Assembly (NCBI GenBank): GCA_018398815.1
Contig: CM031607.1
Span: 85,032,042 to 85,096,041, forward strand
Length of the DNA: 64,000 nt
Direction of reading: 5' to 3'
DNA from: Conus ventricosus
Taxonomy: Eukaryota > Mollusca > Gastropoda > Neogastropoda > Conidae
Shown piece by piece: positions 45,480-55,643 of the stretch; the first letter of the stretch is position 1; every line of letters starts with the position of its first letter. The notes under the pieces were generated by a model that had not been told where the DNA came from, did no database searches, and saw nothing but the letters and a program-made list of their open reading frames with translations. The position numbers and the translations under genes are program-made.

Positions 45480-46060
45480 TAAGCAATTTATAAACTTTTT
45501 TCCTCTTTCACCACAGCCAGTACCTTGCCAATCAATGTCTGGAAGTTAAAATCACCAGTAATACAGACATAGTTGAATTTTTCGAACCTAATTTGCTTCA
45601 ACAACTCAAACATTTTTTCTTCATTTTCAATTGTGTTTGGACTTTTGTAAATAGTTCCTATCAGTATTTTTTGTCTATCCTTATTTGAAAAGGTAATCCA
45701 CAAGCTTTCATCAAAGTCATTATTTTTCATAAGCTTGTATTCTTTGGCGTTTATAGAACCCTTCGCATGTAAAGTTATACCCCTTTTGGGATTCTCATTG
45801 AAGAATAGTTCATAACCTGGTATTGAATATTCAACAATATTTACCTTTTTCTGTTTTTTTTTTTCCTTTTTGCTGTAGATTCTGTTACTACCATAATATG
45901 TGGTTTACTTTCTTCAGCTAATGCAAGTTATTCATCTTTTTTGTTTAACAGTCCATCTGCATTTGTATAGAAGAATGTGTATGAAAGTTCCTGTACAGGT
46001 TTTCTATCTACATTCTTATTGAAACTATTCACTTGCTCATTTTTCTTGTAGCTGGATTGT
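45480..46060 (-). pseudogene. LINE apurinic-like endonuclease remnant
   Basis: In broken frames: FYTNADGLLNKKDELLALAE then SKPHIMVVTEST (the N-x-x-G-L ... E-x-T opening of EEP-type LINE endonucleases), then ILIGTIYKSPNTIENEEKMF and YVCITGDFNFQ (the conserved G-D-F-N motif). The catalytic order fits a Jockey-superfamily ORF2. It is interrupted by frameshifts at about 45780 and 45500. Confidence 0.7.
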
Positions 46061-46299
46061 CAGTGTTCTGCCTGGTCACCCTGGCCAGGCCTGGGTTTCC
46101 ACTGTGCACGCACAATTTTCCCACCTCTGATTCCGATGTCTTTTTCTCCCTTCTCTATCCTTTGTCAGAGGTCTTCCCTTAGTTCCTTGTTCTTTTGTCT
46201 CTCATTTGGTGTATAATCTGGGTAGTTGTATACCCTTTTTTTCCTGATATATCACCCCTACATTGATTTGCAGGCATTTCTCAAAATTTCTTTTTTTTT

Positions 46300-46680
46300 C
46301 TTTTTTTTTATACTTCCTTTGTTTTGACACTTACTCTGAGCAGTCTGGTTTTTGACCCGATGCTGAACTTTCCAAGTCTCACTGGCTCCTGGAAAGTCTC
46401 CTCTTTCAGGTGAGGACAGATCTTTTCAATGACTTTTTGTATATGTTCTTTATCCCCTTTCACTCTTTCTTCTCTGTTCTCACTACCATTCCCTGGAATG
46501 TTGGTAAAAATCAGGTTCAACTCTTTTTTCTTTCTCCACCTTCTCTTCTCACAGTTCTGCCACCTTTTTCTCTACAACCTCCTCTATCGTTTCTTCCAGA
46601 GCCTTTCCGCTACACCCTTTTTCTAGTCTTTCCTCTACCTTACCGAACAGCCTGATCGTCTGTCTATTTTAGCTTCCATT
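46300..46680 (-). pseudogene. LINE ORF1 remnant
   Basis: The frame at 46520-46308 reads NLIFTNIPGNGSENREERVK, IEKICPHLKEETFQEPVRLG, KFSIGSKTRLLRVSVKTKEV. The pattern (N-x-I-F-x-N-I-P ... P-V-R-L-G-K ... T-R-L-L-x-V) is that of esterase-less, RRM-like ORF1 proteins of Jockey-superfamily LINEs. Upstream coding is Lys/Glu/Arg-rich, probably a coiled coil. It ends at a stop before the endonuclease. Confidence 0.6.
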
Positions 46681-48181
46681 CTAGTTTTCTTTTCCCCTCC
46701 CCTGCGTAGCATTTTCTATAGATCTGTTCTATCCCTTCTATCTCGGTATTCTCGCTCAGATAGCTGAAGTCCCGGTCTGCAAGTGTTGTGCATTCTTTGT
46801 GACACCATTTTGTTTTGACATAGTTTGTTAAGGATTATTACTTTTTGTTTTGATTATGATCTGATAATAATTCTTGACAGTTTATCTTACCTGTACGCAC
46901 ACAAAAAAACTAAACACAGGCTGCTGCTGGGTTAGTATTGAAATCAAAACAAAGCTGCCATTTTTTTTTTATCTTCTTCTTCTTCTTGATATAATGCCCA
47001 CAATCATCAAGTTGATTATTTTGGCATATTAACAACAACTGGGTCTGCGCAGCGGGAGGGAGAATCGGGGGGTGGGCAGGGGAGAGGGGGGGGGGGGTCT
47101 AATGGGGGAGGGGAGAGGGGAGGGTGAAGAGGGGATCAGTGAACTCTTGACACGAAAGTGTCAAGAGTGGTGGCTCCAGCCACCTCGTCCGGCAGATTGT
47201 TCCAGTCCCTGATGGTGTTGGGGAGGAAGGGGCGCCTGACGATAGTCGGTGTGGCACTGCAGCTGGCGGAGCTTGTGTTGATTTCCCCTACACTGTCTGA
47301 CAGGGGCAGGTTGGATCTTGGTTTTGTCGAAGTCGACTTGGTCATTAAGTATTTTATACAGCATCAGTGCAGCGAGTACAAGGATTATTACTTTTTGTTT
47401 TAATTATGATCTGATGATAATTCTTGACAGTTTATCTTACCTGTACGCACACAAAAAAAACTAAACACAGGCTGCTGGGTTAGTATTGAAATCAAAACAA
47501 AGCTGCCATTTTTTTTTATCAGTGCAGCCAGTACCAACTCCCTAAGTTGAAAGAACCTCCTTTCCTGGATTTTTGACTGTGACAAATATTTGTCACAATC
47601 AAAATTTAATCCAGTTCAACTTTTGCTAAGCTAAATACCAATTTTTGAATGTCCGTGGACCAAAAAATGTTTCTGTAGTACACAAAGTAAAATCGGACTA
47701 GATCGATAGAAGCCATTGCTGAGCTAGCCTTGACCCACATGGACGTTGATTTCTTCTACAGTTCATCCTGCTGAACACCTCGACAGTGGTTTTTCTGTCT
47801 AGCCTGGATCACCACAACTTTCTCCCCTCAGGCTGCCCCGATTGTACCCCGCCCACCATTGTAGAGATGTCCACGTTCAACAGCGCGTTATCATCTTCTG
47901 AGCATGGCTGTGCAAAACCTAACTCTCAATTGCGATGAAACTTGAATGACCAGCCGTCTCTGGTTCTGGATCTGTACGTTGAAGTGCCTTGCGGCATAAA
48001 AGCAGAACCGCACATATTTGTTTCAGCATTGCATCTGGCTAGACACCAGTTTATTGGAGTAGTAAAGTTTGCATAAATGCTTGTTACATACAGAGAGTGT
48101 AAATTTACACTCTCTGCTCTACCGCTGACACACGATTTATGTGTTAGTGTTGCATCAGATGCAGATTTCGTTGTACAGGCT
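46640..48181 (-). repeat. right arm of the inverted repeat, inner part
   Basis: Reverse complement of 36140-37735 minus the left-arm LINE insert. It includes a LINE fragment (46970-47380) flanked by a long direct duplication that the left arm lacks. Confidence 0.85.
46831..47515 (-). mobile_element. 5'-truncated LINE 3' end with ~135 bp target duplication
   Basis: The inserted core (46971-47380) encodes, on the minus strand, LPLSDSVGEINTSSASCSAT then RRPFLPNTIRDWNNLPDEVA, the C-terminal tail of a LINE RT, and ends in a (GAA)n tail (46973-46988 on +). A segment of about 135 bp (GGATTATTACTTTTTGTTTT ... CAAAGCTGCCATTTTTTTTT) lies on both sides, at 46831-46970 and 47382-47515, while the left arm of the inverted repeat has it once. 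Confidence 0.85.
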
Positions 48182-48360
48182 TGTTGGCAGTGACATGATG
48201 GAGGAAAATGAACAAAGACATAACAAACGTCTTTTTCTCACTGCATAACAAAAATGCACGTTCACGCTTGGACCGTTGGCAAAGAAGCAAGAGGGCGCCA
48301 CCGGTATTTATTTTTTGGTAACAAGGGACATAATTCTAAGATCACATGCCTATCTTAACA
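48182..48360 (-). repeat. Copia 3' LTR
   Basis: 179 bp, TGTTAAGATAGG ... GTCACTGCCAACA on the minus strand. It is flanked inside by a purine run AAGTGGGGG (minus strand, 48361-48369), the expected polypurine tract. Confidence 0.95.
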
Positions 48361-48369
48361 CCCCCACTT
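48361..48369 (-). other. Copia polypurine tract
   Basis: AAGTGGGGG on the minus strand directly adjoins the 3' LTR start TGTTAAG; this is the site of plus-strand priming. Confidence 0.8.
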
Positions 48370-48533
48370 GATCGCAAGAAATTATATCTCGCACACACAA
48401 ACACAAGAATCCTAAATATAACAATATAACCTCTACAAACTCAACTGACATTTAACCCTCAAAATTAAGAGCTTCAATTTGTGTAACAGGAAATGTTGTA
48501 GCAGTAACAACATTTATGTTATGCCCTGTTAAA

Positions 48534-49271
48534 TTAGCCAAAAATCAGATTCTTGAATTTTTGCAATTGGAGTTTTGCAGCAGGTTTGGTCATGACATCT
48601 GCCAGCATTTCAGAAGTAGGACAATATTTCAGTTCAATTTTCTTTTTGTTCAAAACATCTCTGACGAAATGATAGCGGATGTCAATGTGTTTAGATCTTT
48701 GTCTACTGACAGGATTGTTTGCCAAAGCGATTGTGCCTTGATTGTCTTCCAGAATCAACACAGGACCATAACTGTTCTTTCTGTTAATGTCCTCTAGTAA
48801 CTGGCTCAAATATAAGCTTTCCTGAACAGTGGCTGCAAGAGCAATATATTCTGCCTCACATGTGGACAAGGCCACGGTTGGCCGTTTTCTTGATTTCCAA
48901 GAAATGAGAGGTCCAGTCTTGGACAGTGAAAAACAATATCCAGTAGTGCTGCGTCTGTCTTCAGAGGACGACGCCCAATCAGCATCACTATAGCCTATCA
49001 ATGATAAGCCTTCATTATTTTCCTGAAAATCAATCCATAGTCCATTGTACCTTTCAGATATCTCAACACGTTTCACAGCAACCCAATGAGAAGCTAGAGG
49101 TTTTGATAAATGCTGTGACAATTTAGTGACAATCCAACCTATGTCAGGCCTGGTACAAATCATGACGTAAATCAAAGTGCCCACATTTTCACGGTATTTT
49201 CTGCCGTCAATTGGATCACCATCTTCACTGTTCCCAATTTTTTGTTCACAAGAGTGGATCTTGGTTTGCAA
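48534..49271 (-). pseudogene. Copia RNase H and pol C-terminus
   Basis: YRENVGTLIYVMICTRPDIG then LIGYSDADWASSSEDRRSTT (first RNase H Asp in Y-S-D-A-D-W), STCEAEYIALAATVQESLYL (Glu in C-E-A-E-Y), ILEDNQGTIALANNPVSRQR (Asp in E-D-N-Q) and SKHIDIRYHFVRDVLNKKKI, ending ADVMTKPAAKLQLQKFK. All RNase H acidic residues are present. It is separated from RT by a frame change near 49240-49270; otherwise complete. Confidence 0.95.
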
Positions 49272-50479
49272 TCAATCATGTCAAATTTTTCCAGCATTTT
49301 TTCTATGTATCTTTTCTGGTTCATCTTTACATACCCTACACCTTGTTCAAAATCCATACCCAGAAAGTAAGAGAGTTTTCCAAGATCTTTCATTTGGAAT
49401 CGGTCTTTGAAAATTTGCTTGTTTTCAGATAGCAATTTTTCACTATTTGCACCCACAATCAGGTCATCAACCCACACAACAATGATAACCATTTTGTCTC
49501 CATCATGTTTGGTGTAGACACAATGGTCAGTAGGACTCTGTTCAAATTTGTTCTGCACCAAATGCCTGTGAAGCATGTTATTCCAGTTTCTACCAGATTG
49601 TTTCAGGCCATATAAAGACTTGTTCAGCTTATAAACAAGCTTCTCTCCATTTTTGGATTGAGTTTGAAAACCCTCTGGTTGTTCCATGTAGATTTCGCAA
49701 TCAATTGGTGCATTTAGATATGCACTTTTCACATCCATTTGGTGTAGAATCAAGTCATATTGTGCAGCAAGTTGCATCACTGTACGAATAGAGGTCAAAT
49801 TTGCAGTCGGTGCAAAAGTGTCAGTGTAATCAATGCCTGCAACTTGACTGTACCCTTTTGCTACAAATCTAGCTTTGTGGAGATGTGACCCATCACCTCT
49901 TTCTTTTACAGTGTATACCCAACGTCCCCCCACTGCTTTTCTACCCTCGGGTAGGGTGGTCAGTGTGAACGTCTCATTCTCTTCCAAAGACTGAATTTCA
50001 TCTTTCATTGCTTCTTTCCACAGAATAGACTCAGGGGATTTAATAGCCTCACTGTAAGATTGTGGAAAAGCTGCAAATTTGTAACAGTAGTCAATATTCA
50101 TCATGATTTGATCATCATCAACATCACCAAGGTTTGTTTCATAATCAGCCAAACGAACTGGGGGATTTCGTTCTCTGTTGGGATACCTTCGTTCTGCGGA
50201 AGGTACTTTTTCATCGGACATACACTCTGACCTCCCTTGAGTGGGTGGAATTTCTGTCTTCTCATCATGTGTACTGGGTTTATTACTAACCTCAACATCA
50301 TCATTGCGCTTCAACATCAAATCATCCATGTCAAGACAACTTTCTGTCTGTGTTTTCTGATCAGTCAAGTTTCTTGTCAGTGTGTTTTTCTTTGTCACAA
50401 ATGTTGATGTGGGTTTCTTTGTCATAAATTCAACCCTTCTGTACCGTCCCACCTTATTTGTCTCTGTAAAGTACACCAA
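49172..50479 (-). pseudogene. Copia reverse transcriptase
   Basis: The frame includes ESILWKEAMKDEIQSLEENE, GGRWVYTVKERGDGS, KARFVAKGYSQVAGIDYTDT, LHQMDVKSAYLNAPIDCEIY, LYKLNKSLYGLKQSGRNWNN-type motif and VVWVDDLIVGANS, which carries the catalytic V-D-D (Trp before it where Tyr is usual in other retroelements; Copia elements often have Y-V-D-D). YFLGMDFEQ follows. Complete RT; it shifts frame into RNase H at the end. Confidence 0.95.
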
Positions 50480-51330
50480 GTATGCTGGCTGTCCCTGTCA
50501 TAACCCACAAAGATACCCCTTTTGCATCTGTCATCAAGTTTCTTTTTGTCTTGAGTGTATGCAAAACACTCGCACCCAAATATCCTCATGTTGGACAAGT
50601 TTGGAGTGTGTCCAGTCAGGGCAGAGTAAGGTGTCTGATTGATGCGCTTGCAATAACACCTATTGCGTATGTAAGCAGCTGCCATAACTGCGTACGGCCA
50701 CAGCTCCTTCGGGAGCTCAGCCTGAATGAGCAAACAACGGCCCATTTCAAACAGGGTACGCCAATACCTCTCAGCTGTGCCATTTTGATGTGGCGAGTAA
50801 GGCGCAGATTTTTCATGTTTTATTTTGTTCTTCCTGAGAAGCGAGACGAATGCCTCAGAACAAAATTCTGTACCATTATCTGACCTCATTGCTTTTACTT
50901 TGCCAAAAGGAGCAGAATCCGCCAGAAACTTTTCGGTTGCTACAACAACATCACTCTTTTTCTTCAAGAAGTACACAAAAACAGCTCCTGAATAATCATC
51001 AGTGAAACTCATGGCATATTTGAAATCATCTTTTGAAGATGGGGTAATTGGCTCTGCAAGGTCAGTATGAACTAAATGTAAAGGTACAGTTGAACGAGTC
51101 TGTCGTGGCCCCTTGTTTCTGTCATTTTTCATCTTGCCACGCACGCACACATCACATTCATCAGGTCTGTCTGTCTTGTCTGTCACTGTCATGCCCTTAA
51201 CCACTTTTTCAAGTTTTAGTACATCATCAACATTGCAGTGACCCAAGATTTCGTGCCAACCTTTCAAATCGTTTGCATAATTCATGCGATCAGTTTCAAC
51301 ATTTTGATCAAAAGTTTGCAGATAATACAA
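50422..51330 (-). pseudogene. Copia integrase
   Basis: HHCC zinc-binding region: WHEILGHCNVDDVLKLEKVV and CDVCVRGKM. Catalytic D-D-E triad: VHTDLAEPITPSS, MRSDNGTEFCSEAFV, PYSPHQNGTAERYWRTLFEM. C-terminal GYDRDSQ then a frame change into RT around 50480. All key residues present. Confidence 0.95.
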
Positions 51331-51418
51331 CCTGCCATGCTTCTCAATGTTGAATTTTGTGCCATCTTTGTAGATAATTTCAGCTGAGTCTGGTTGGAAC
51401 GAAACCTTAACGCCCTTC

Positions 51419-51775
51419 TCAGTGGCTGCTTGGACTGAAAATTATGTTCTGGGGGTATGATGGTACATACAAAGCATTTTTGAGTGAAGCTGTAACATAT
51501 TTACCATTCTTGCTCATGATTGTTACATTCACATTCCCCCTTTTCAATGCGATATTGTTTTGCCTTTCCCCATTTGCAAGTTCAATGTAATGTTTCTCAG
51601 GATCAAAATTGTCATCAAATTGAACAAATTTGGACACATCGTTGAAAATGTGAGTAGTAGCACCACAATCAACTAAGAGTTTGTCACTCTTCACCTGAGA
51701 ACTATCACTACAGCAAGCAAAAGCAAAAGAATGATCATCTTCAGACAGTTCAGACACTTCATTGACTTTAATCAC
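51419..51775 (-). pseudogene. Copia aspartic protease
   Basis: DKLLVDCGATTHIFNDVSKF contains the protease active site (D-C-G-A-T-x-H; D-S-G-A-T/S-x-H in most Copia). The flap-region LANGERQNNIALKRGNV and NALYVPSYPQNI follow. A frame change near 51440-51470 precedes the integrase. Confidence 0.9.
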
Positions 51776-51789
51776 GGTTTTTACCCTTA

Positions 51790-52500
51790 CGACGACATGA
51801 ATTGTCTGTGTGATTGTTCATGTGACAATGACTACACCACAGCCTTCCCTTCCCTTTCTTTTCATTACAGTTTTTCGCAAAATGACCAGGAAGTTTGCAC
51901 TTGAAACAGATCATGTCTTTCCCATCTCGATCCCGCCTGTAACTCGGCCCAGCTCTGGAGGTAGACTAGTAGCGAATCATCATCCGCAGCAAATCTTGAC
52001 CGCTCCGTGTCTTCAAAGCTTCGTAGAGACACTTTGAACTCTGTGAAAGTCCGTTTATGTTCACTTTGTGTAACAACAGCAATGAAAGATTTAAATGAAT
52101 CAGGTAAACCTTTCAATACCATTGCAATAAGCAGACTATCGTTCACAATAAGCAGACTATCGTTCACTGTTTCACCGACATTTTTCAAAGCAGCAGCAAC
52201 AGTTTCAGCACGAATAATATAGTCAGTTACAGTTTCGTCCGACCGTTTCACGAGCGAGGTAAGTTCAGTGTAGAGGGCTATCACACGTGGTGTGCCTTTT
52301 CCAGCATAGTGTTCACGTAAAATCTTCAAGGCTTTTCTTCCATCATCAACAGCGTCTCTCATAACAAGTGATAAACTTCTGTCATCAAGAAATTGAATCA
52401 ATTCCGCGAAGGCCTCTTCATTTTTGCTCTCATCGATTTCGTCATCGTCGTCTGCTAAGATGTCATCTTTGAGTTTTTGCAGTTTCATATAACCGCGAAA
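51790..52500 (-). pseudogene. Copia gag, main part
   Basis: Starts after a LINE insertion with WELKFRGYMKLQKLKDDILA; FAELIQFLDDRSLSLVMRDA, ALKILREHYAGKGTPRVIAL, RSDETVTDYIIRAETVAAAL and FKSFIAVVTQSEHKRTFTEF make up the UBN2-type capsid. After a frame slip near 51950 comes a CCHC knuckle, CFKCKLPGHFAKNC, then CSHCHMNNHTDN, a second knuckle-like motif. The N-terminal residues (METNVNTNKP, start at 55421) now lie 2.9 kb away across the inserted LINE. Confidence 0.85.
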
Positions 52501-52504
52501 TTTC

Positions 52505-55400
52505 AGTTCCCATTCTTCTTCTTCTTCCTAAAATACTGGTTCACTCAAAAACGAGTAGGTCAACAGCGCGCATGTTAAAAAGTAAAATAAAATAACATAA
52601 AACAGTGCGACTCAGACTGTTGGCCCCTGGAGCAAATCTGGCAACAAGGGGTCGCACTCGATATTCAAGAAGTAAAAAGCAATGGCCAAATTCAGGCCCA
52701 GGTAATAGTAAAATATCTGGGGAAGTAAAAATAGAAAATCGTCAATATGCAGATCTCAAAACTGTCGAATCAATTTGTTTTTTTAAATGAGATTGCATTT
52801 GTGGCAATCTTGATGGCACCCGGCAGTGAGTTCCACAGCCGTACAGAACTGGGATAAAAAGAATGTAAGTGGCTGTCAATATTTGATGCAGGTATGGTAT
52901 AACATTGACCGCCACTCCTGGTGCTACTTTTATTCAATACTAGTTGTTCCATTGGAATATCAATTACTTTAGCTCTGCCTTTGAAGAAGATGTTAAGTTT
53001 GATAAAAGCTCTTCTCTCTTCTAAGGGTTTCCATTCTAATCTCCTCATGTTCTTCCTAGTATTCCCCTTTTCCTCTGATGTGGTTCCCTGTTACGAACCG
53101 TGCTGCTCTCTTCTGAATCTTTTCGAGGTTATCAATGTCCTTTAGATGGTAAGGATCCCAAACTGAGCAACCATATTCCAGTACTGGTCTAACCAGTGTT
53201 TTGTAGCAGTCGTCTTTAACCTTTTGGGGGCAGTCATGATATTCCTGTATAAGAAAGCTAAGATGTTATTTGCTTTCTTACATACTAAATTGTAATGTTC
53301 TTTCCATTTGAGACGACCATCTATAATCACGCCTAAATATTTTGCAGCATTAGTTTCTTTAAGAATAGTATTATGGATAGAATAATCTGATCTAATTGGT
53401 GAGCGTTTGTTACATATACGCAACACTTGGCACTTTTGGGGATGAAATTCCATTTTTCAAGTTCTTTCCCACTCTTGTAAAGCGTTTAGATCTTCTTGTA
53501 GAATGCATGTATCATTCTTGCTTCTGATTGTTCCATATACTAAGCTGTCATCTGCAAAAAGCCTTATAGTAGTTCCAGGAGAGAGATTTCTACTTATGTC
53601 ATTTATATAAATTAAGAAAAACAAGGGCCCCAGAACAGTTCCCTGTGGTACACCTGACAAGACTGGTTTACAATGGGATGTCGACCCTTCCACAACAACT
53701 TTCTGCGTTCTCCCAACGAGGAATGATCTAGCCCATTTTAGCAAAGAACCACCAATGCCGATGTGTTCTAATTTAAGCAGCAGGCCCTCATGGTCAACCT
53801 TATCAAAGGCTTTAGAAAAGTCTAATAAAATTGCATCTATTTGCTGTCTGTTGTTAAGACAGTTATAAAATCATTGAGAGTTGTTATAAGTTGAGTCTCA
53901 CAACTCCTTCGCTGTCTAAAACCATGCTGGGCGTTATTTAAGAAGTCATATTTGTCAAGATGGTCCATTATGCTACTATATATTATGTGTTCAAGTAGTT
54001 TAGCTGATATGGATGTAAGAGATACAGGTCTATAGTTCTCTGCTTTTGTTTTGTCACCCTTTTTGAATAAGGGAACAATGCTCGTGTCTCGCCACTCATC
54101 AGGTATTACTCCCTGGTCCAGTGAAGCTTGGTAAAGTAGTTGGTATCATCATCATCATCATCATCATCTCTTGCCCATGATGGGCGTAGAGGAGAGATGA
54201 GAGACACTCTCGAAGCCAGGCACCGCCATCCGGCCCTGTCCTCTGCCTGTCGCATCAGCGTAGGGCCATCCATCCTGGTCCATTCTTTGATGTTGTCCAT
54301 CCAGCATTTGCTTGTCGTCCCCTTCGTCTGCCGCCTTCCAGCGTGCCCTGGATGACTGTTTTGGGCAGTGAATTGTGGCGTATGACATGCCCGAACCACG
54401 ACAGCTTCATCTTCTTGACTGTTGCCAGAGGGGTTCTTGGGGGCCTGCAAGTGATGTTATTTGGCTCCTCACAAGGTCGTTTGTCTTCCGGTCTTGCCAA
54501 GAGATCCCGAGCAAGCGCCTGAAGCATTTAGTTTCAAACGTCTGGATTCTCTTGGTGGTCTGTGCTGTCATGGTCCAGCTTTCGCAGCCATACAGCAGGA
54601 TGGACAGCACCAGGGACTTGTACAGCTTCATCTTTGTAGGAAAGCTGACCTCCCTGCTCTTCCAGATCTTGTTTAGCTTTGCCATTGCTGCTGTTGCGAT
54701 CGCTAGTCTGGTCTTGATTTCTGTTGTAGAGCGACCGTCTTTGGTGAGAGTGGCGCCAAGGTATTTGAAAGCGCCCACTTCTTCAAGCTGTTGTCCGTTC
54801 ATGTAGATTTCAGCATGGGTGTTGGTTGTGCTGTGACCAGGACTTTGCTTTTTTCTGTGCTCACTTCCATTCCATATGCACCTGCCCTTTCTTCCAGTCT
54901 CTTTGTCAGGTCTTGTAGTTCTTCGTTGCTGCCTCCCATCAGGTCGATGTCATCTGCGAACCTCAGATTATTGATGGTTCTTCCTCCGATGGAGACAGTG
55001 GAGTGGAAGTCATGGAGGGTTTCACGCATGATGTTTTCCAGGAAAAGATTGAACAGTACGGGAGATAGCAGGCAGCCTTGACGGACTCCAACTGTGGTCT
55101 TGAAGAAGTCCCCTATCTGGTTGTTGAGGAGGACTGCGCTGCTGGCGGTGTTATACAGCGCCTGGATGGTTTGGACGAGACCCTCCTCTATGCCAAACTT
55201 TCTGAGCACCTGCCACAGACCTCACTCAATTCATTGGCACATAATTTTAAGAGCTTGCCAGGAACGCCATTAGGACCAGTAGCTTTGTTTTCATTGATGT
55301 TGGTCAGTAACTTAAATACTCCTGCTTTGTTTACTTTGATGTTTTGCATTTCAGGGAGTTTATCATCATCCTTTAGTCTAACGTTAATTAAAGGTTTGTT
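52505..55400 (-). mobile_element. CR1/L2-like LINE inserted in the Copia gag
   Basis: Minus strand. RT start FKLLTNINENKATGPNGVPG (about 55340-55240), interrupted by an RTE-like insert, then ASLDQGVIPDEWRDTSIVPL, SGVPQGTVLGPLFFLIYIND, LFADDSLVYGTIR (F-A-D-D intact), KYLGVIIDGRLKWKEHYNL and the tail DSHLHSFYPSSVRLWNSLPG. The 3' end is CTACTCGTTTTTGAGTGAAC, CAGTATTTTAGGAAGAAG with a (GAA)n tail that merges with Glu codons of the Copia gag. 5'-truncated: only the RT onward is present. Confidence 0.9.
54143..55212 (-). mobile_element. RTE-like LINE inserted in the CR1/L2-like LINE
   Basis: Minus strand: LRKFGIEEGLVQTIQALYNT, TVGVRQGCLLSPVLFNLFLE, INNLRFADDIDLMGGSNEEL (F-A-D-D), GAFKYLGATLTKDGRSTTEI, LLYGCESWTMTAQTTKRIQT, FETKCFRRLLGISWQDRKTN and KLSWFGHVIRHNSLPKTVIQ. 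The R-x-G-C-L-L-S-P, the C-E-S-W-T and the late S-W-x-G-H-V-x-R motifs are those of RTE-group RTs. It ends in a (GAT)n tail (54145-54168), as RTE elements do. 5'-truncated within the RT; frameshifted at about 54800 and 54500. Confidence 0.85.
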
Positions 55401-55440
55401 CGTATTTACGTTCGTCTCCATCGAAAACGAGTCTCGAATA

Positions 55441-55464
55441 CCTACTCGCACTGGGCCCATAACC
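55441..55464 (-). other. Copia primer-binding site (initiator tRNA-Met half)
   Basis: The plus strand CTGGGCCCATAACC directly adjoins the 5' LTR. It equals the anticodon stem-loop strand of eukaryotic initiator tRNA-Met, around positions 26-39. Drosophila copia primes with the 39-nt 5' half of this tRNA, so the position is as expected for that mechanism. Confidence 0.8.
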
Positions 55465-55643
55465 TGTTGGCAGTGACATGATGGAGGAAAATGAACAAAG
55501 ACAGAACAAACGTCTTTTTCTCACTGGATAACAAAAATGCAAGTTCACTCTTGGACCGTTGGCAAAGAAGCAAGAGGGCGCCACCGGTATTTATTTTTTG
55601 GTAACAAGGGACATAATTCTAAGATCACATGCCTATCTTAACA
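55465..55643 (-). repeat. Copia 5' LTR
   Basis: 179 bp copy of 48182-48360 with four visible substitutions. The outer flank (GATGC) does not match the left flank (AGGCT). Confidence 0.95.

Larger units (their letters stand above)
42720..46680 (-). mobile_element. near full-length, degenerate CR1/L2-like LINE
   Basis: Reading on the minus strand: ORF1 remnant (about 46680-46300), endonuclease (about 46060-45480), a connecting region, reverse transcriptase (44780-43580) and a C-terminal tail (43262-42885). It ends in an A/T-rich (AAAT)n tail near 42750-42780. Its 5' UTR extends into the inverted-repeat arm beyond 46680. Many frameshifts, stops and one ~320 bp insertion at about 43894-44212 make it inactive. 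Confidence 0.85.
48182..55643 (-). mobile_element. Copia (Ty1/copia) LTR retrotransposon with nested LINEs
   Basis: Two 179 bp LTRs bracket, on the minus strand, a primer site, gag, protease, integrase, RT and RNase H in Copia order. The LTRs differ at about four positions (2%). The gag start region is broken by a LINE insertion (52505-about 55380). Internal frameshifts separate gag/PR, IN/RT and RT/RH. Order, motifs and LTR termini (TG...CA) are unambiguous; the Copia clade is not assigned. Confidence 0.95.
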
